Positions 1 through 7,818 of a stretch of 57,152 nt of DNA are shown in pieces. The stretch comes from Prevotella sp. (GTDB lineage Bacteria > Bacteroidota > Bacteroidia > Bacteroidales > Bacteroidaceae): NCBI GenBank assembly GCA_017467535.1, contig JAFUST010000100.1:1-57152 (forward strand), read 5' to 3'. Both the position numbers and the translations under genes were made by a program. Within the stretch, counting starts at the first letter, position 1; each line of letters begins with the position of its first letter. The notes under the pieces are model-generated. The model searched no databases. It saw only the letters and a program-made list of their open reading frames with translations, and was not told the DNA's origin.

Positions 1-1
1 C

Positions 2-133
2 AAGCGCGACGACGAGAACTACTTCTACGTAGGCTGCTGTGAGTACAAAGGCAAGGGCAACGAGCCTGAACTCATCAAGGAGCCGCTGGAGTACGAGGCT
101 ATTAAGGTACAGACACGTAACTATAAGAACTAA
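2..133 (+). CDS. frdA: Fumarate reductase/succinate dehydrogenase flavoprotein subunit, C-terminal end (partial)
   Basis: Only the last 43 codons and the stop are in the window; the gene starts upstream. The reading frame is open from base 2 and ends in KVQTRNYKN, six bases before the iron-sulfur subunit gene begins. The tail resembles the C-terminus of Bacteroidetes FrdA/SdhA, the FAD-binding catalytic subunit that interconverts succinate and fumarate on the cytoplasmic face of the membrane. The assignment rests mainly on the tight coupling to frdB, because no catalytic motif is visible in this fragment. Confidence 0.8.
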   Translation, partial: KRDDENYFYVGCCEYKGKGNEPELIKEPLEYEAIKVQTRNYKN

Positions 134-139
134 GGAATT

Positions 140-898
140 ATGGCAAAGAATATCAGTTTTACAATAAAGTTCTGGCGCCAGAATGGCCCCAAGGACGCAG
201 GTCACTTCGATACGCACGAGATGCACGACATACCTGATGATACCTCGTTCCTCGAGATGCTCGACATCCTGAACGAGGAACTCATCAACGAGGGCAAGGA
301 GCCCTTCGTGTTCGACCACGACTGCCGCGAGGGTATCTGCGGCATGTGCTCACTCTACATCAACGGCACGCCCCACGGCAAGACCGAGCGTGGCGCTACC
401 ACCTGCCAACTCTACATGCGCCGTTTCAACGACGGCGATGTGATCACCGTAGAGCCCTGGCGCTCGGCTGCCTTCCCCGTCATCAAGGACTGCATGGTAG
501 ACCGCAACGCCTTCGACAAGATCATCCAGGCAGGCGGCTACACCACCATCCGTACTGGTCAGGCTCAGGATGCCAACGCCATCCTCATCCCCAAGGAGGA
601 TGCCGACGAGGCTATGGACTGTGCTTCTTGCATCGGCTGTGGCGCCTGCGTCGCTGCCTGTAAGAACGGCTCCGCCATGCTCTTCGTATCCAGCAAGGTG
701 TCTCAACTCGCCCTCCTTCCCCAGGGCCGCGTAGAGGCTGCCAAGCGTGCTAAGGCTATGGTGCTGGCTATGGAGGAGGCCGGCTTCGGCAACTGCACCA
801 ACACCCGTGCCTGCGAGGCCGTCTGCCCGAAGAACGAGACCATCGCCAACATCGCCCGTCTGAACCGCGAGTTCATCAAGGCTAAGTTGGCCGACTAA
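140..898 (+). CDS. frdB: Fumarate reductase/succinate dehydrogenase iron-sulfur subunit
   Basis: This 252-residue protein carries electrons between the membrane quinone pool and the flavoprotein subunit. An N-terminal 2Fe-2S ferredoxin domain shows cysteines at about 62, 67, 70 and 89 (the CREGICGMC motif). The C-terminal helical domain has two further cysteine clusters, [14 protein letters not shown] near residue 160 and [12 protein letters not shown] near 220, which hold the 4Fe-4S and 3Fe-4S centres. Length and motif order match the B subunit of Bacteroidetes fumarate reductase. It starts six bases after frdA and is followed directly by a strong hairpin terminator, so it is the last gene of the frd operon. 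In these fermenters the complex normally works as a fumarate reductase in succinate production (family knowledge). Confidence 0.95.
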   Translation: MAKNISFTIKFWRQNGPKDAGHFDTHEMHDIPDDTSFLEMLDILNEELINEGKEPFVFDHDCREGICGMCSLYINGTPHGKTERGATTCQLYMRRFNDGDVITVEPWRSAAFPVIKDCMVDRNAFDKIIQAGGYTTIRTGQAQDANAILIPKEDADEAMDCASCIGCGACVAACKNGSAMLFVSSKVSQLALLPQGRVEAAKRAKAMVLAMEEAGFGNCTNTRACEAVCPKNETIANIARLNREFIKAKLAD

Positions 899-919
899 TA
901 GTTGTAACCTCATAGTGTG

Positions 920-961
920 ATCGCTCCCAACTCCAACTCTAAAGGGGTTGGGAGTGATTTT
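920..961 (+). terminator. Rho-independent terminator of the frd operon
   Basis: A 15-bp stem (920-934 with 944-958, two G-T wobbles) closes a 9-nt loop and runs into TTTTGT. It lies 21 bp after the frdB stop. A GTG at 917 could extend the next gene through this hairpin, which is why the downstream ATG at 977 is preferred as that gene's start. Confidence 0.85.
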
Positions 962-976
962 GTAAGAAGAGTAAAG

Positions 977-1957
977 ATGCATTATGCCATAAATCTCAGC
1001 CGATGGCTGGCAGCCCACGCCTCGCTGTTTATCATTGCCATTGCGGTGATGACATTCTTCGTGCCTGACCTGTTTTCGTGGGTCAGGGGAACCACACAGA
1101 CCGTTATCCTGGGCATCATCATGCTGACGATGGGACTGACGCTGACGACGGACGATTTCCGCGTCCTGGCGCGTCGGCCGCTGGATATTCTGATAGGTGC
1201 CTGCGCCCAGTTCCTGATCATGCCCTGCGTGGCTTATCTGTTGGTGCGCGTGTTCCGTCTGGAGCCGGCTCTGGCGCTGGGCATCCTGCTCGTGGGCTGC
1301 TGTCCTGGCGGTGTGTCGAGCAACATCATGTCCTATCTCTGTCACGGCGATGTGGCTTTCTCCGTCGGCATGACCTGCGCTTCCACCCTGTTGGCACCAG
1401 TCATGACGCCGCTGCTGATGGAGTTGACGGCAGGCGAGATCATCGAAATTGATGCCGTCGGTATGTTCCTCAACATCCTGATCGTGACGATTATCCCCGT
1501 TGGAATCGGCTGTTTTCTCAACTACACTTATTCTCATAAGGCGAGTTTCCCGACCATCCAGTCGCTCATGCCAGGACTCAGTGTCACGTGTCTGGCCTGC
1601 ATCGTTGGCGGTGTCATCTCTACCGTTCACGACGACTTGGTGGCTCGCGGCCTCTGGCTCTTCCTCTGGACTTTCGCCGTCGTGCTGTGCCATAACTCCC
1701 TCGGCTATCTCTTAGGATGGACGGCTGGCCGCTTGGCGGGTTTCTCCGTAGCCAAGAAGCGCACCATCTCTATTGAGGTGGGCATGCAGAATGCAGGTTT
1801 GGCCACCGTTCTGGCTGGCACGTTCTTTGCCGCCCAGCCTCTGGCCGTGCTGCCCTGCGCCATCAGTTGTGCGTGGCACAGCATCAGTGGCACCATACTC
1901 GCAGGGCTCTTCCTGCGGGCGGATCGCCATCATAAGAAAGTTGAGCAGCAAAAGTGA
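977..1957 (+). CDS. Bile acid:sodium symporter family (BASS/SLC10-like) transporter
   Basis: A 326-residue, very hydrophobic protein with about nine to ten membrane segments. It shows typical BASS features: GLTLTTDDF after the second helix, the Gly-rich CCPGGVSSNIMSYL segment near residue 115, and the EVGMQNAGLATVLA helix near 265. These proteins carry organic anions with Na+ across the inner membrane; bacterial members transport bile acids, pantoate or other carboxylates, so the substrate is open. The start was placed at ATG 977 (MHYAINLSRW) because an in-frame GTG at 917 lies within the frd terminator. A small relic resembling two separated pieces of this protein lies behind glutamine synthetase at 5122. 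Confidence 0.88.
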   Translation: MHYAINLSRWLAAHASLFIIAIAVMTFFVPDLFSWVRGTTQTVILGIIMLTMGLTLTTDDFRVLARRPLDILIGACAQFLIMPCVAYLLVRVFRLEPALALGILLVGCCPGGVSSNIMSYLCHGDVAFSVGMTCASTLLAPVMTPLLMELTAGEIIEIDAVGMFLNILIVTIIPVGIGCFLNYTYSHKASFPTIQSLMPGLSVTCLACIVGGVISTVHDDLVARGLWLFLWTFAVVLCHNSLGYLLGWTAGRLAGFSVAKKRTISIEVGMQNAGLATVLAGTFFAAQPLAVLPCAISCAWHSISGTILAGLFLRADRHHKKVEQQK

Positions 1958-1985
1958 GACAGGCGAGTGCCTTTCCTGTCGAATA

Positions 1986-2882
1986 TCATGAGATGTTTTT
2001 CGCAGTGTGCCCTTTTCGGAGCGCCCTCAGCGTCTGTAGCAATACGCTGAGCAGGATGAGGGTGATGCCGAGATAGAACGAGAAGTTGATTTCGCGGCCC
2101 TCGCCGAAGATGAGAAAGGCAAGGATGATGGTGTAGCAGGGCTCCAAGTTGTAGGTCAGGTTGACGGTGAAGGCGGAGAGCCGCTTGAGGGCTTGAATCT
2201 GCAGGAGATACATGCCCACCGTGCAGAACAAAGCGTGGCAGAGCATGAACCACAGGTTTGAGCCCTCTGGAATGACGACCACAGGCTGTTGACTGGGGAA
2301 GAACAAGAGATAGACGGGGATGATGGCCGACACGATGACGAGGCCGCCCGCCATCTGATACATCAGCACGGTGCGACTGCGAACGCCCACGCTGACCTTC
2401 TTGTTGCAGATAGCATAGAGGGCGCAGACAGCCGACGACACGACTCCGATGGCGATGCCGTAGCGATAGCGGGCATCAAGCGAGAAGATGCACATCACGC
2501 CGATCACCGTTATCAGCGAGAACAACAGTTCGAGCCACGACAGCCGCTTCTTGAAGATCAGTGGTTCTAAGAGAGCCGTGAAGAACCCGATGAGCGAAAA
2601 GCAGATGACGCCTATCGACACGTTCGACGCCTTGATGCTGCCGTAGAAGAGTATCCAGTGGAACCCCAGCAAGGCACCGCAGCCGCACAGTTGCAGGAAC
2701 TTGCGCCAGCCAACGCGCGGCAGACCTGTGAATACCAGCAGGATGCAACTGGTGAAGAGCATGCGGTACCACACGATGTCCACTTCGTTCAGCGTGATCA
2801 GCCGTCCGAACAGGCCCGTGAATCCTGCCAGCAGCACACTCAGGTGCAGTTGTATAAACCCCCTTTTCGTTTCGCTCATCAT
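1986..2882 (-). CDS. EamA/DMT-superfamily permease
   Basis: A 298-residue membrane protein with ten predicted hydrophobic helices arranged as two five-helix EamA repeats, about residues 10-140 and 150-290. The second repeat ends in the usual NLEPCYTIILAFLIFGE segment, the hallmark of DMT exporters. The family moves amino acids, nucleobases or other metabolites across the inner membrane; the substrate cannot be read from sequence. The gene converges on the BASS gene with only 28 bp between stops. It has its own -7 box at 2938-2945. A second ATG three bases downstream is an equally possible start. Confidence 0.88.
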   Translation of the reverse strand: MMSETKRGFIQLHLSVLLAGFTGLFGRLITLNEVDIVWYRMLFTSCILLVFTGLPRVGWRKFLQLCGCGALLGFHWILFYGSIKASNVSIGVICFSLIGFFTALLEPLIFKKRLSWLELLFSLITVIGVMCIFSLDARYRYGIAIGVVSSAVCALYAICNKKVSVGVRSRTVLMYQMAGGLVIVSAIIPVYLLFFPSQQPVVVIPEGSNLWFMLCHALFCTVGMYLLQIQALKRLSAFTVNLTYNLEPCYTIILAFLIFGEGREINFSFYLGITLILLSVLLQTLRALRKGHTAKNIS

Positions 2883-2937
2883 TGTTGTTGTTCGCTAATA
2901 TTGTCTTAAAGGCTTTCTTCTTGTTCCTTTTGGCCGG

Positions 2938-2945
2938 CAAAGTTA
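2938..2945 (-). promoter_or_regulatory. -7 promoter element for the EamA gene
   Basis: Read on the minus strand this is TAACTTTG, a perfect match to the Bacteroidetes TAnnTTTG box. It predicts a leader of about 50 nt before the EamA start at 2882. Confidence 0.65.
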
Positions 2946-3133
2946 CAACTTTTTCTGCACTTTTTTCGTTATTTCAGAATTTTTTGTCTTTGCACACGGG
3001 TTATGCCAATTTGCTTTCAAGGGCCCATTTCTCTGCAGAAATCACGCTCATCTGATACGCCTTCTGTGCTTTTAACTCGGCTCGATATAACGACGCGGTC
3101 GTATTGGTGTGTCAAAGGTATGCCTCCTGACGG

Positions 3134-3220
3134 ACCAAAACAAGTTGTTTTGGTCGGTTAGGGATGGGACTTTCGGGTCGTAAGTCACGGTACTATGAAA
3201 CCAAAACAAGTTGTTTTGGT
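3134..3220. repeat. Two identical 21-nt palindromes, 66 bp apart
   Basis: The 680-bp gap between the EamA gene and glutamine synthetase holds two identical 21-nt palindromes at 3134-3154 and 3200-3220. Each has 10-nt arms ACCAAAACAA/TTGTTTTGGT around a single central base. The inner 15 nt read AAAAC-AAGTT-GTTTT, the same 5-5-5 geometry as the arrays at 33.5, 37.4 and 55.0 kb. The spacing of exactly 66 bp is three of their 22-bp periods. The two intermediate phases are not palindromic. Nothing else convincing is seen in 2946-3490; an 87-codon open frame over the promoter looks like chance. Confidence 0.8.
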
Positions 3221-3492
3221 AGCAGTGTAGGCAGTGCAACTTCGGCAAAAAGGTACACTATACTTAACGCGCTGGTACTTAGACGATTAGAAAGGATAGT
3301 ACAACTTTGACAGATATTGCATACTTTTGCTGGACGAGCATAACCTGCAATTCGTTGGAGTTGCTTCAAGCCCGTTTAATTAACACTTTGAGGCAGGGGA
3401 AATCCCCCAAAGTCCTCGTTTCCGCCCATAAAGATAAGCATGGTCTTGACATTTTTTTATTCACCAGACGTAATAATCTCAGAATTTTTATT

Positions 3493-3500
3493 TATCTTTG
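3493..3500 (+). promoter_or_regulatory. -7 promoter element for glutamine synthetase
   Basis: TATCTTTG matches TAnnTTTG and predicts a leader of about 55 nt before the ATG at 3563. A similar TACTTTTG lies near 3323. No clear -33 TTTG is visible. Confidence 0.6.
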
Positions 3501-3562
3501 CAGGCAAAGTTTCCAATCAAGTCAGACCGCACTAAGAGAAAAGTTAACCAAATACCTATATT

Positions 3563-5113
3563 ATGACTAACAATCAGTACATCCTGAACGCCAACCCCAT
3601 TGTGGCGTTCCTACAGAAACCTTCGGCTGAGTTTACGAAGGAAGACATCATCGACTACATGGTGAAGAATGACATCCGTATGGTGAACTTCATGTATCCT
3701 GGCGGCGACGGACGGCTGAAGACGCTGAACTTCGTGGTCAACGACCTGGCCTATCTCGACACCATCCTCACTTGTGGCGAGCGTGTCGACGGCTCCAGCC
3801 TCTTCTCATTCATTCAGGCTGGTTCGAGCGACCTCTATGTGCTGCCCCGCTACCGCACGGCCTTTGTCGACCCCTTTGCCGAGATTCCCACGCTGTCGTT
3901 GCTCTGCTCGTTCTTCGACAAGGACGGCCGACCCTTGGAGTCGTCGCCCGAGCACACGCTGCACAAGGCTGCCGAGGCCTTCCGCAAGGTCACAGGTATG
4001 GAGTTCCAGGCTATGGGCGAACTGGAGTACTACGTCATCAGCGACGACGAGAGAATACAGGACGACGGCTCGGTGGCCGAGGTGAGTGCCTATCCCGCCC
4101 AGGATCAGCGCGGCTACCACGAGTCGGCCCCTTATGCAAAGGGCGGCGACTTCCGCACCCACTGCATACAGTATATCGCCCAGACGGGCGGACAGATAAA
4201 GTACGGTCACTCCGAGGTGGGCAACTTCTTCCTCGACGGCAAGAACTATGAGCAGAACGAGATTGAGTTCCTGCCCGTGCCTGTGGAGCAGGCCGCCGAC
4301 CAGTTGATGGTGGCCAAGTGGATCATCCGCAACTTGGGCTATCAGTTGGGCTACGATGTCACCTTCGCCCCCAAAATCACAACCGGTAAGGCCGGCTCGG
4401 GGCTGCATATCCACATGCGTATGGTAAAGGACGGGCGCAACCAGATGCTCAGCGGCGGTGCCCTTTCGGAGAGTGCACGCAAGATGATTGCGGGCATGAT
4501 GGATCTGGCGCCTGCCATCACCGCCTTCGGCAACAAGAATCCCATGAGTTACTTCCGCCTGGTGCCCCATCAGGAGGCACCTACCAACGTCTGCTGGGGC
4601 GACCGCAACCGCTCCGTGCTGGTGCGAGTGCCGCTGGGGTGGTCGGCCGATGTCAACATGGCGGCCTTGGCCAATCCTCACGACACGACGCTCACCGCCC
4701 AGCCTTCGCCGCTCACCAGCGAGAAACAGACCGTAGAGATGCGCTCGCCCGACGGCAGTGCCGACCTCTACCAGTTGTTGGCCGGCCTCTGTGTGGCCTG
4801 TCGTCACGGTTTTGAGATGGACAATGCTTTGGAACTGTCCGAGCGCACCTATGTCAACGTGAATATCCATGCTGCCGAGAACGCCGACCGTCTGGCCACC
4901 TTGGCTCAGTTGCCCGACTCGTGCGTGGCCAGTGCCGCCTGTCTTGAGCGTCAGCGTGCGGTGTTTGAGGAGTACGGCGTCTTCGCTCCTGCCATGATTG
5001 ACGGCATCATCGCTCAACTGCGCGCCTTTGCCGACACCACCTTGCGCACCGATATCGAGGGTAAGCCCGACGAGTTGCAGAATCTCGTCAACCGCTTCTT
5101 CCACTGTGGCTAA
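3563..5113 (+). CDS. glnA: Glutamine synthetase, type I-like
   Basis: A 516-residue glutamine synthetase, which makes glutamine from glutamate, ammonia and ATP in the cytoplasm. An N-terminal beta-grasp domain (about 30-125) is followed by the catalytic barrel. Metal and substrate motifs visible are GELEYY near 152, GSGLHIHMRM near 278 and NRSVLVRVP near 350. The length is near GSI (about 450-500) and far below the roughly 730-residue GSIII that many Bacteroides also carry. The enzyme is therefore a GSI-type or GSI-like paralogue. Its long 5-prime region contains the two large palindromes, so regulation through them is conceivable but unproven. The product could instead be a gamma-glutamyl ligase of the same fold; the well-kept motifs favour a real synthetase. 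Confidence 0.88.
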   Translation: MTNNQYILNANPIVAFLQKPSAEFTKEDIIDYMVKNDIRMVNFMYPGGDGRLKTLNFVVNDLAYLDTILTCGERVDGSSLFSFIQAGSSDLYVLPRYRTAFVDPFAEIPTLSLLCSFFDKDGRPLESSPEHTLHKAAEAFRKVTGMEFQAMGELEYYVISDDERIQDDGSVAEVSAYPAQDQRGYHESAPYAKGGDFRTHCIQYIAQTGGQIKYGHSEVGNFFLDGKNYEQNEIEFLPVPVEQAADQLMVAKWIIRNLGYQLGYDVTFAPKITTGKAGSGLHIHMRMVKDGRNQMLSGGALSESARKMIAGMMDLAPAITAFGNKNPMSYFRLVPHQEAPTNVCWGDRNRSVLVRVPLGWSADVNMAALANPHDTTLTAQPSPLTSEKQTVEMRSPDGSADLYQLLAGLCVACRHGFEMDNALELSERTYVNVNIHAAENADRLATLAQLPDSCVASAACLERQRAVFEEYGVFAPAMIDGIIAQLRAFADTTLRTDIEGKPDELQNLVNRFFHCG

Positions 5114-5121
5114 TTCTTTAT

Positions 5122-5190
5122 ATGGACTATCTGCTCGGCTGGCCGGCAGGACGGCTGGCAGGCCTCTTTCTTAACAGGGACAAGCGTTGA
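5122..5190 (+). pseudogene. Possible relic of a BASS-family transporter
   Basis: A 22-codon frame, MDYLLGWPAGRLAGLFLNRDKR, begins nine bases after the glutamine synthetase stop. Its first half resembles YLLGWTAGRLAG of the BASS protein encoded at 977-1957, and its end resembles the AGLFLRADR tail of the same protein. This looks like a copy with the roughly 60 residues between two LAG motifs lost. The similarity is short, so a chance match or a genuine micro-peptide is possible. Confidence 0.35.
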
Positions 5191-5237
5191 TAAATTAAAA
5201 TATTGTTTCACGAAAAGTTATTATTAGAAATGAATAA

Positions 5238-5432
5238 ATTCTAATTACCACGCAGTTGCAACTGTTTGACAATCAGCAGTCGAAAGGGTGGGTCAGATAC
5301 TTTGTAGAAGACAGTTCTACCGATCAGTGGATCATGACGTGCAAATGCGCAAGCATTGATGAAAGCCAGACATTTACTGCTCGTTTCACGCTGGACATCA
5401 ATACGGGAGAATACTATATAAATAAGGAATAG
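5238..5432 (+). pseudogene. Orphan C-terminal gene fragment without a start
   Basis: An open frame of 64 codons after a stop at 5235 has no ATG near its beginning but reads like real protein: QLFDNQQSKGWVRYFVEDSS and later FTARFTLDINTGEYYINKE. The alternating polar and hydrophobic pattern suggests a small exported beta-rich domain. It is probably the 3-prime remnant of a deleted gene, since it lies beside another relic in the same 337-bp gap. The family is not recognised. Confidence 0.4.
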
Positions 5433-5450
5433 ACGGACTTTTGAGTTTTT

Positions 5451-6674
5451 TCATTCCTTCAGTTTCTTCTTCAGCAGTTTGTTGATGGCCTGCTCAAGCG
5501 ATTCCGTGGGCTCTATGATGTTGTAGTCTTCCCAGAAGTCAGGGTCTGTGAAATAGTCCACTCGGTCGTAGAAGGCATCGCGCGAGTCGAAGGAACTGCG
5601 CCCGGAGATGGGCAGGATGTCGTCCTGCTGCTTGTCTGTGACCACCATCTCGCAGCAGGCTGTGAAGGAGGTAGCAAACAGACGTCGCCTCCAGTCGCAG
5701 TTGAAGCGGAACGTGTTGCATATATAACTGATGCGCGTCACCCCGTCCTCATAACGGTAGTTTATCAGGCAACTTAGTTCCTTGGGCTTGAAGCGCACGC
5801 CTGCGGGCTTCTTGATCAGCATCAGGCGCGTGGCCTTCTCCTGGTCACTCATGTCCAGCGTCAGTTCTGCACGGGTGAAGGCCAGCGTCTCGCAGTCGAT
5901 GTACAGTTTGCCGAAGTACAGGGCGTAGGGCATTGCCATCCTGGGTGCTATGCTGACCACATACTGCGTGCGGTTGTCGATGACTTCGGGTATTTCCATC
6001 TTCAGGTCGTAGCAAGCCAGTTCCTCGGCGTTGAGCAGGAAGTCGGTGTTTTTCGCGATGTCCAGTTGGATGGGCTGCACGGGCCCGCCCATCACCTTCA
6101 CGCTCAACGTGTCGCTTTTCTTCGGGCTCAGCAGGCGCCGTCCCTTGCGGATGGCCACGCGGTCCCTGTGCGTGTTGCGGTTGTAGGCCGTCTTATACAT
6201 ATCCACTACCCCCTCGGCCACATAGATGAAGTGTTTTTGCTTCATGGCCGTCTCGCGATAGAAGCAGTTGTACAGTTCTGGTTGCCGGCTGTAGTTCTCG
6301 GGTATCTTCTTGATGGCGGTGTTCACCAGTTCGCGCGGATCTTCGCCGAACACCACCACCTCCTGCAGTCGGATGCTTGCTGGCTTGAGTCGTATGCGCA
6401 GCGGTTCTTCCTGTGGGGCAGATATTTTCAGTTGGTAGGACTGGTAGCCGAGGTGCGACACCATGATCTGCACGGGCAGTTCATCCACTTTCAGCGTGAA
6501 GAAGCCGTCGTCGTTGGTGATGACCGACTTGGTACCCCCCATGACGGTCACAGAAGCCTGAACGATACGATCACCCGATTTCTCGTCGATGACTGTTCCG
6601 CTCACCACCGCCTTTTGTGCCCATGCAAGAGTGGCCCAGGCGGCCAGGAAAAGGAATAAAGTGCTTCTTCTCAT
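5451..6674 (-). CDS. Exported CarboxypepD_reg-like domain protein
   Basis: A 407-residue protein with a clear signal peptide (MRRSTLFLFLAAWATLAWAQ). A CarboxypepD_reg-like beta-sandwich follows at about 22-105, with the hallmark VSGTVIDEKSG...GFFTL and VSHLGYQSY pattern. The remaining 300 residues form a domain common behind such modules in Bacteroidetes outer-membrane or periplasmic proteins, of unknown function. The short sandwich is the one found at the N-terminus of SusC/TonB receptors, but no barrel follows here. An upstream ATG at 6689 adds five residues before the signal peptide and is less likely. The gene stands alone, convergent with the relic region and divergent from dusB. Confidence 0.8.
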   Translation of the reverse strand: MRRSTLFLFLAAWATLAWAQKAVVSGTVIDEKSGDRIVQASVTVMGGTKSVITNDDGFFTLKVDELPVQIMVSHLGYQSYQLKISAPQEEPLRIRLKPASIRLQEVVVFGEDPRELVNTAIKKIPENYSRQPELYNCFYRETAMKQKHFIYVAEGVVDMYKTAYNRNTHRDRVAIRKGRRLLSPKKSDTLSVKVMGGPVQPIQLDIAKNTDFLLNAEELACYDLKMEIPEVIDNRTQYVVSIAPRMAMPYALYFGKLYIDCETLAFTRAELTLDMSDQEKATRLMLIKKPAGVRFKPKELSCLINYRYEDGVTRISYICNTFRFNCDWRRRLFATSFTACCEMVVTDKQQDDILPISGRSSFDSRDAFYDRVDYFTDPDFWEDYNIIEPTESLEQAINKLLKKKLKE

Positions 6675-6820
6675 ACTATTCTGCTGCAAACTTACATATA
6701 ATTTTTGAATTATGCAACTGCAGAGTTAAAAAAATGAGGTTTGCTGCATTGCAATTCAATAAATCCAGACAATACGTAAAAAAGATGAGTCAGGAGGAAT
6801 CATAATCGGGAATTTCTTTG

Positions 6821-6828
6821 TATCTTTG
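6821..6828 (+). promoter_or_regulatory. -7 promoter element for dusB
   Basis: TATCTTTG ends nine bases before the dusB ATG. Transcription should then start only a few bases before the start codon, giving a nearly leaderless mRNA. Confidence 0.65.
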
Positions 6829-6837
6829 TAGCCAGAA

Positions 6838-7818
6838 ATGAAGATAGGAGAGATAGAATTTGGTTCCCGTCCGGTGTTCCTGGCACCGATGGAGGATGTG
6901 ACGGACATTGGGTTCCGACTGCTGTGCAAGCGGTTCGGGGCTTCGATGGTCTACACGGAGTTTGTGTCGGCGGAGGCCCTGATCCGCGACGTGAAGTCGA
7001 CACAGCAGAAACTCATCATCAGCGACGAGGAGCGGCCGGTAGGCATACAGATCTATGGTCGCGACGTGGAGGCGATGGTCGAGGCGGCGCAGATCGTGGA
7101 GCAGGCGGGGCCAGACATCATCGACCTGAACTTTGGTTGCCCGGTGAAGAAAGTGGCGGGCAAAGGAGCCGGGGCCGGTATGTTGCAGAACATCCCGAAG
7201 ATGCTGGAGATCACGCGCAAGGTGGTGGACGCGGTGAAGTTGCCCGTAACGGTGAAGACCCGGCTGGGCTGGAACCAGGAGCAACTCATCATCACCACGC
7301 TGGCCGAGCAGTTGCAGGACTGCGGCATCCAGGCGCTGACCATCCACGGACGGACCCGTGCACAGATGTATACTGGCGAGGCCGACTGGACGCTGATAGG
7401 CGAGGTGAAGCGGAATCCGCGCATCCATATCCCCATCATAGGCAACGGCGACATCACCTCTGCCGAGGAGGCCAAGCGGGCGTTTGAGACCTACGGCGTG
7501 GATGCCGTGATGGTGGGGCGCGCCACCTTCGGGCGGCCGTGGATCTTCAAGGAGATGCGCGACTATCTGGACCGCGGAATTTTCGATGAAACCTTTGGTT
7601 TTAACGAGAAACTGGACATCTTGGAGGAGCAGTTGCGCATCAATGTGGAGCGAATTGACGAGACACGCGGCATACTGCACACCCGCAGGCATCTGGCTGC
7701 CACGCCCATCTTCAAGTCTATACCCAATTTCCGTCAGACCCGCATCGCCATGCTGCGGGCCGACAAGATGGACGAACTCATGGCCATACTCGAACAAACC
7801 CGCACGCTGTTAGGATGA
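6838..7818 (+). CDS. dusB: tRNA-dihydrouridine synthase
   Basis: A 326-residue FMN-dependent enzyme that reduces uridine to dihydrouridine in the D-loop of tRNA. The TIM-barrel begins with the typical VFLAPMEDVTDIGFR. The active-site stretch DLNFGCPVKKV near residue 97 holds the catalytic cysteine, HGRTRAQMY near 180 follows, and GNGDI and MVGRATFGRPWIF complete the FMN site. A short helical tRNA-binding domain follows from about 250. DusB is the usual bacterial-wide member, and order and length fit. Its last four bases overlap the start of the downstream regulator (ATGA), so the two are probably co-transcribed. Confidence 0.93.
   Translation: MKIGEIEFGSRPVFLAPMEDVTDIGFRLLCKRFGASMVYTEFVSAEALIRDVKSTQQKLIISDEERPVGIQIYGRDVEAMVEAAQIVEQAGPDIIDLNFGCPVKKVAGKGAGAGMLQNIPKMLEITRKVVDAVKLPVTVKTRLGWNQEQLIITTLAEQLQDCGIQALTIHGRTRAQMYTGEADWTLIGEVKRNPRIHIPIIGNGDITSAEEAKRAFETYGVDAVMVGRATFGRPWIFKEMRDYLDRGIFDETFGFNEKLDILEEQLRINVERIDETRGILHTRRHLAATPIFKSIPNFRQTRIAMLRADKMDELMAILEQTRTLLG

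Noticed and set aside
917-976. GTG 917 as the start of the BASS gene
   Set aside because: The extra 20 codons run through the frd terminator hairpin and have no membrane-protein character.
350-1693. A 447-codon minus-strand open frame across frdB and the BASS gene
   Set aside because: It crosses two certain genes and a terminator, and its His/Gln-rich translation looks like reverse-strand noise.
3307-3570. An 87-codon frame just before glutamine synthetase
   Set aside because: It covers the -7 box and leader of glutamine synthetase, overlaps its start and has no recognisable protein character.
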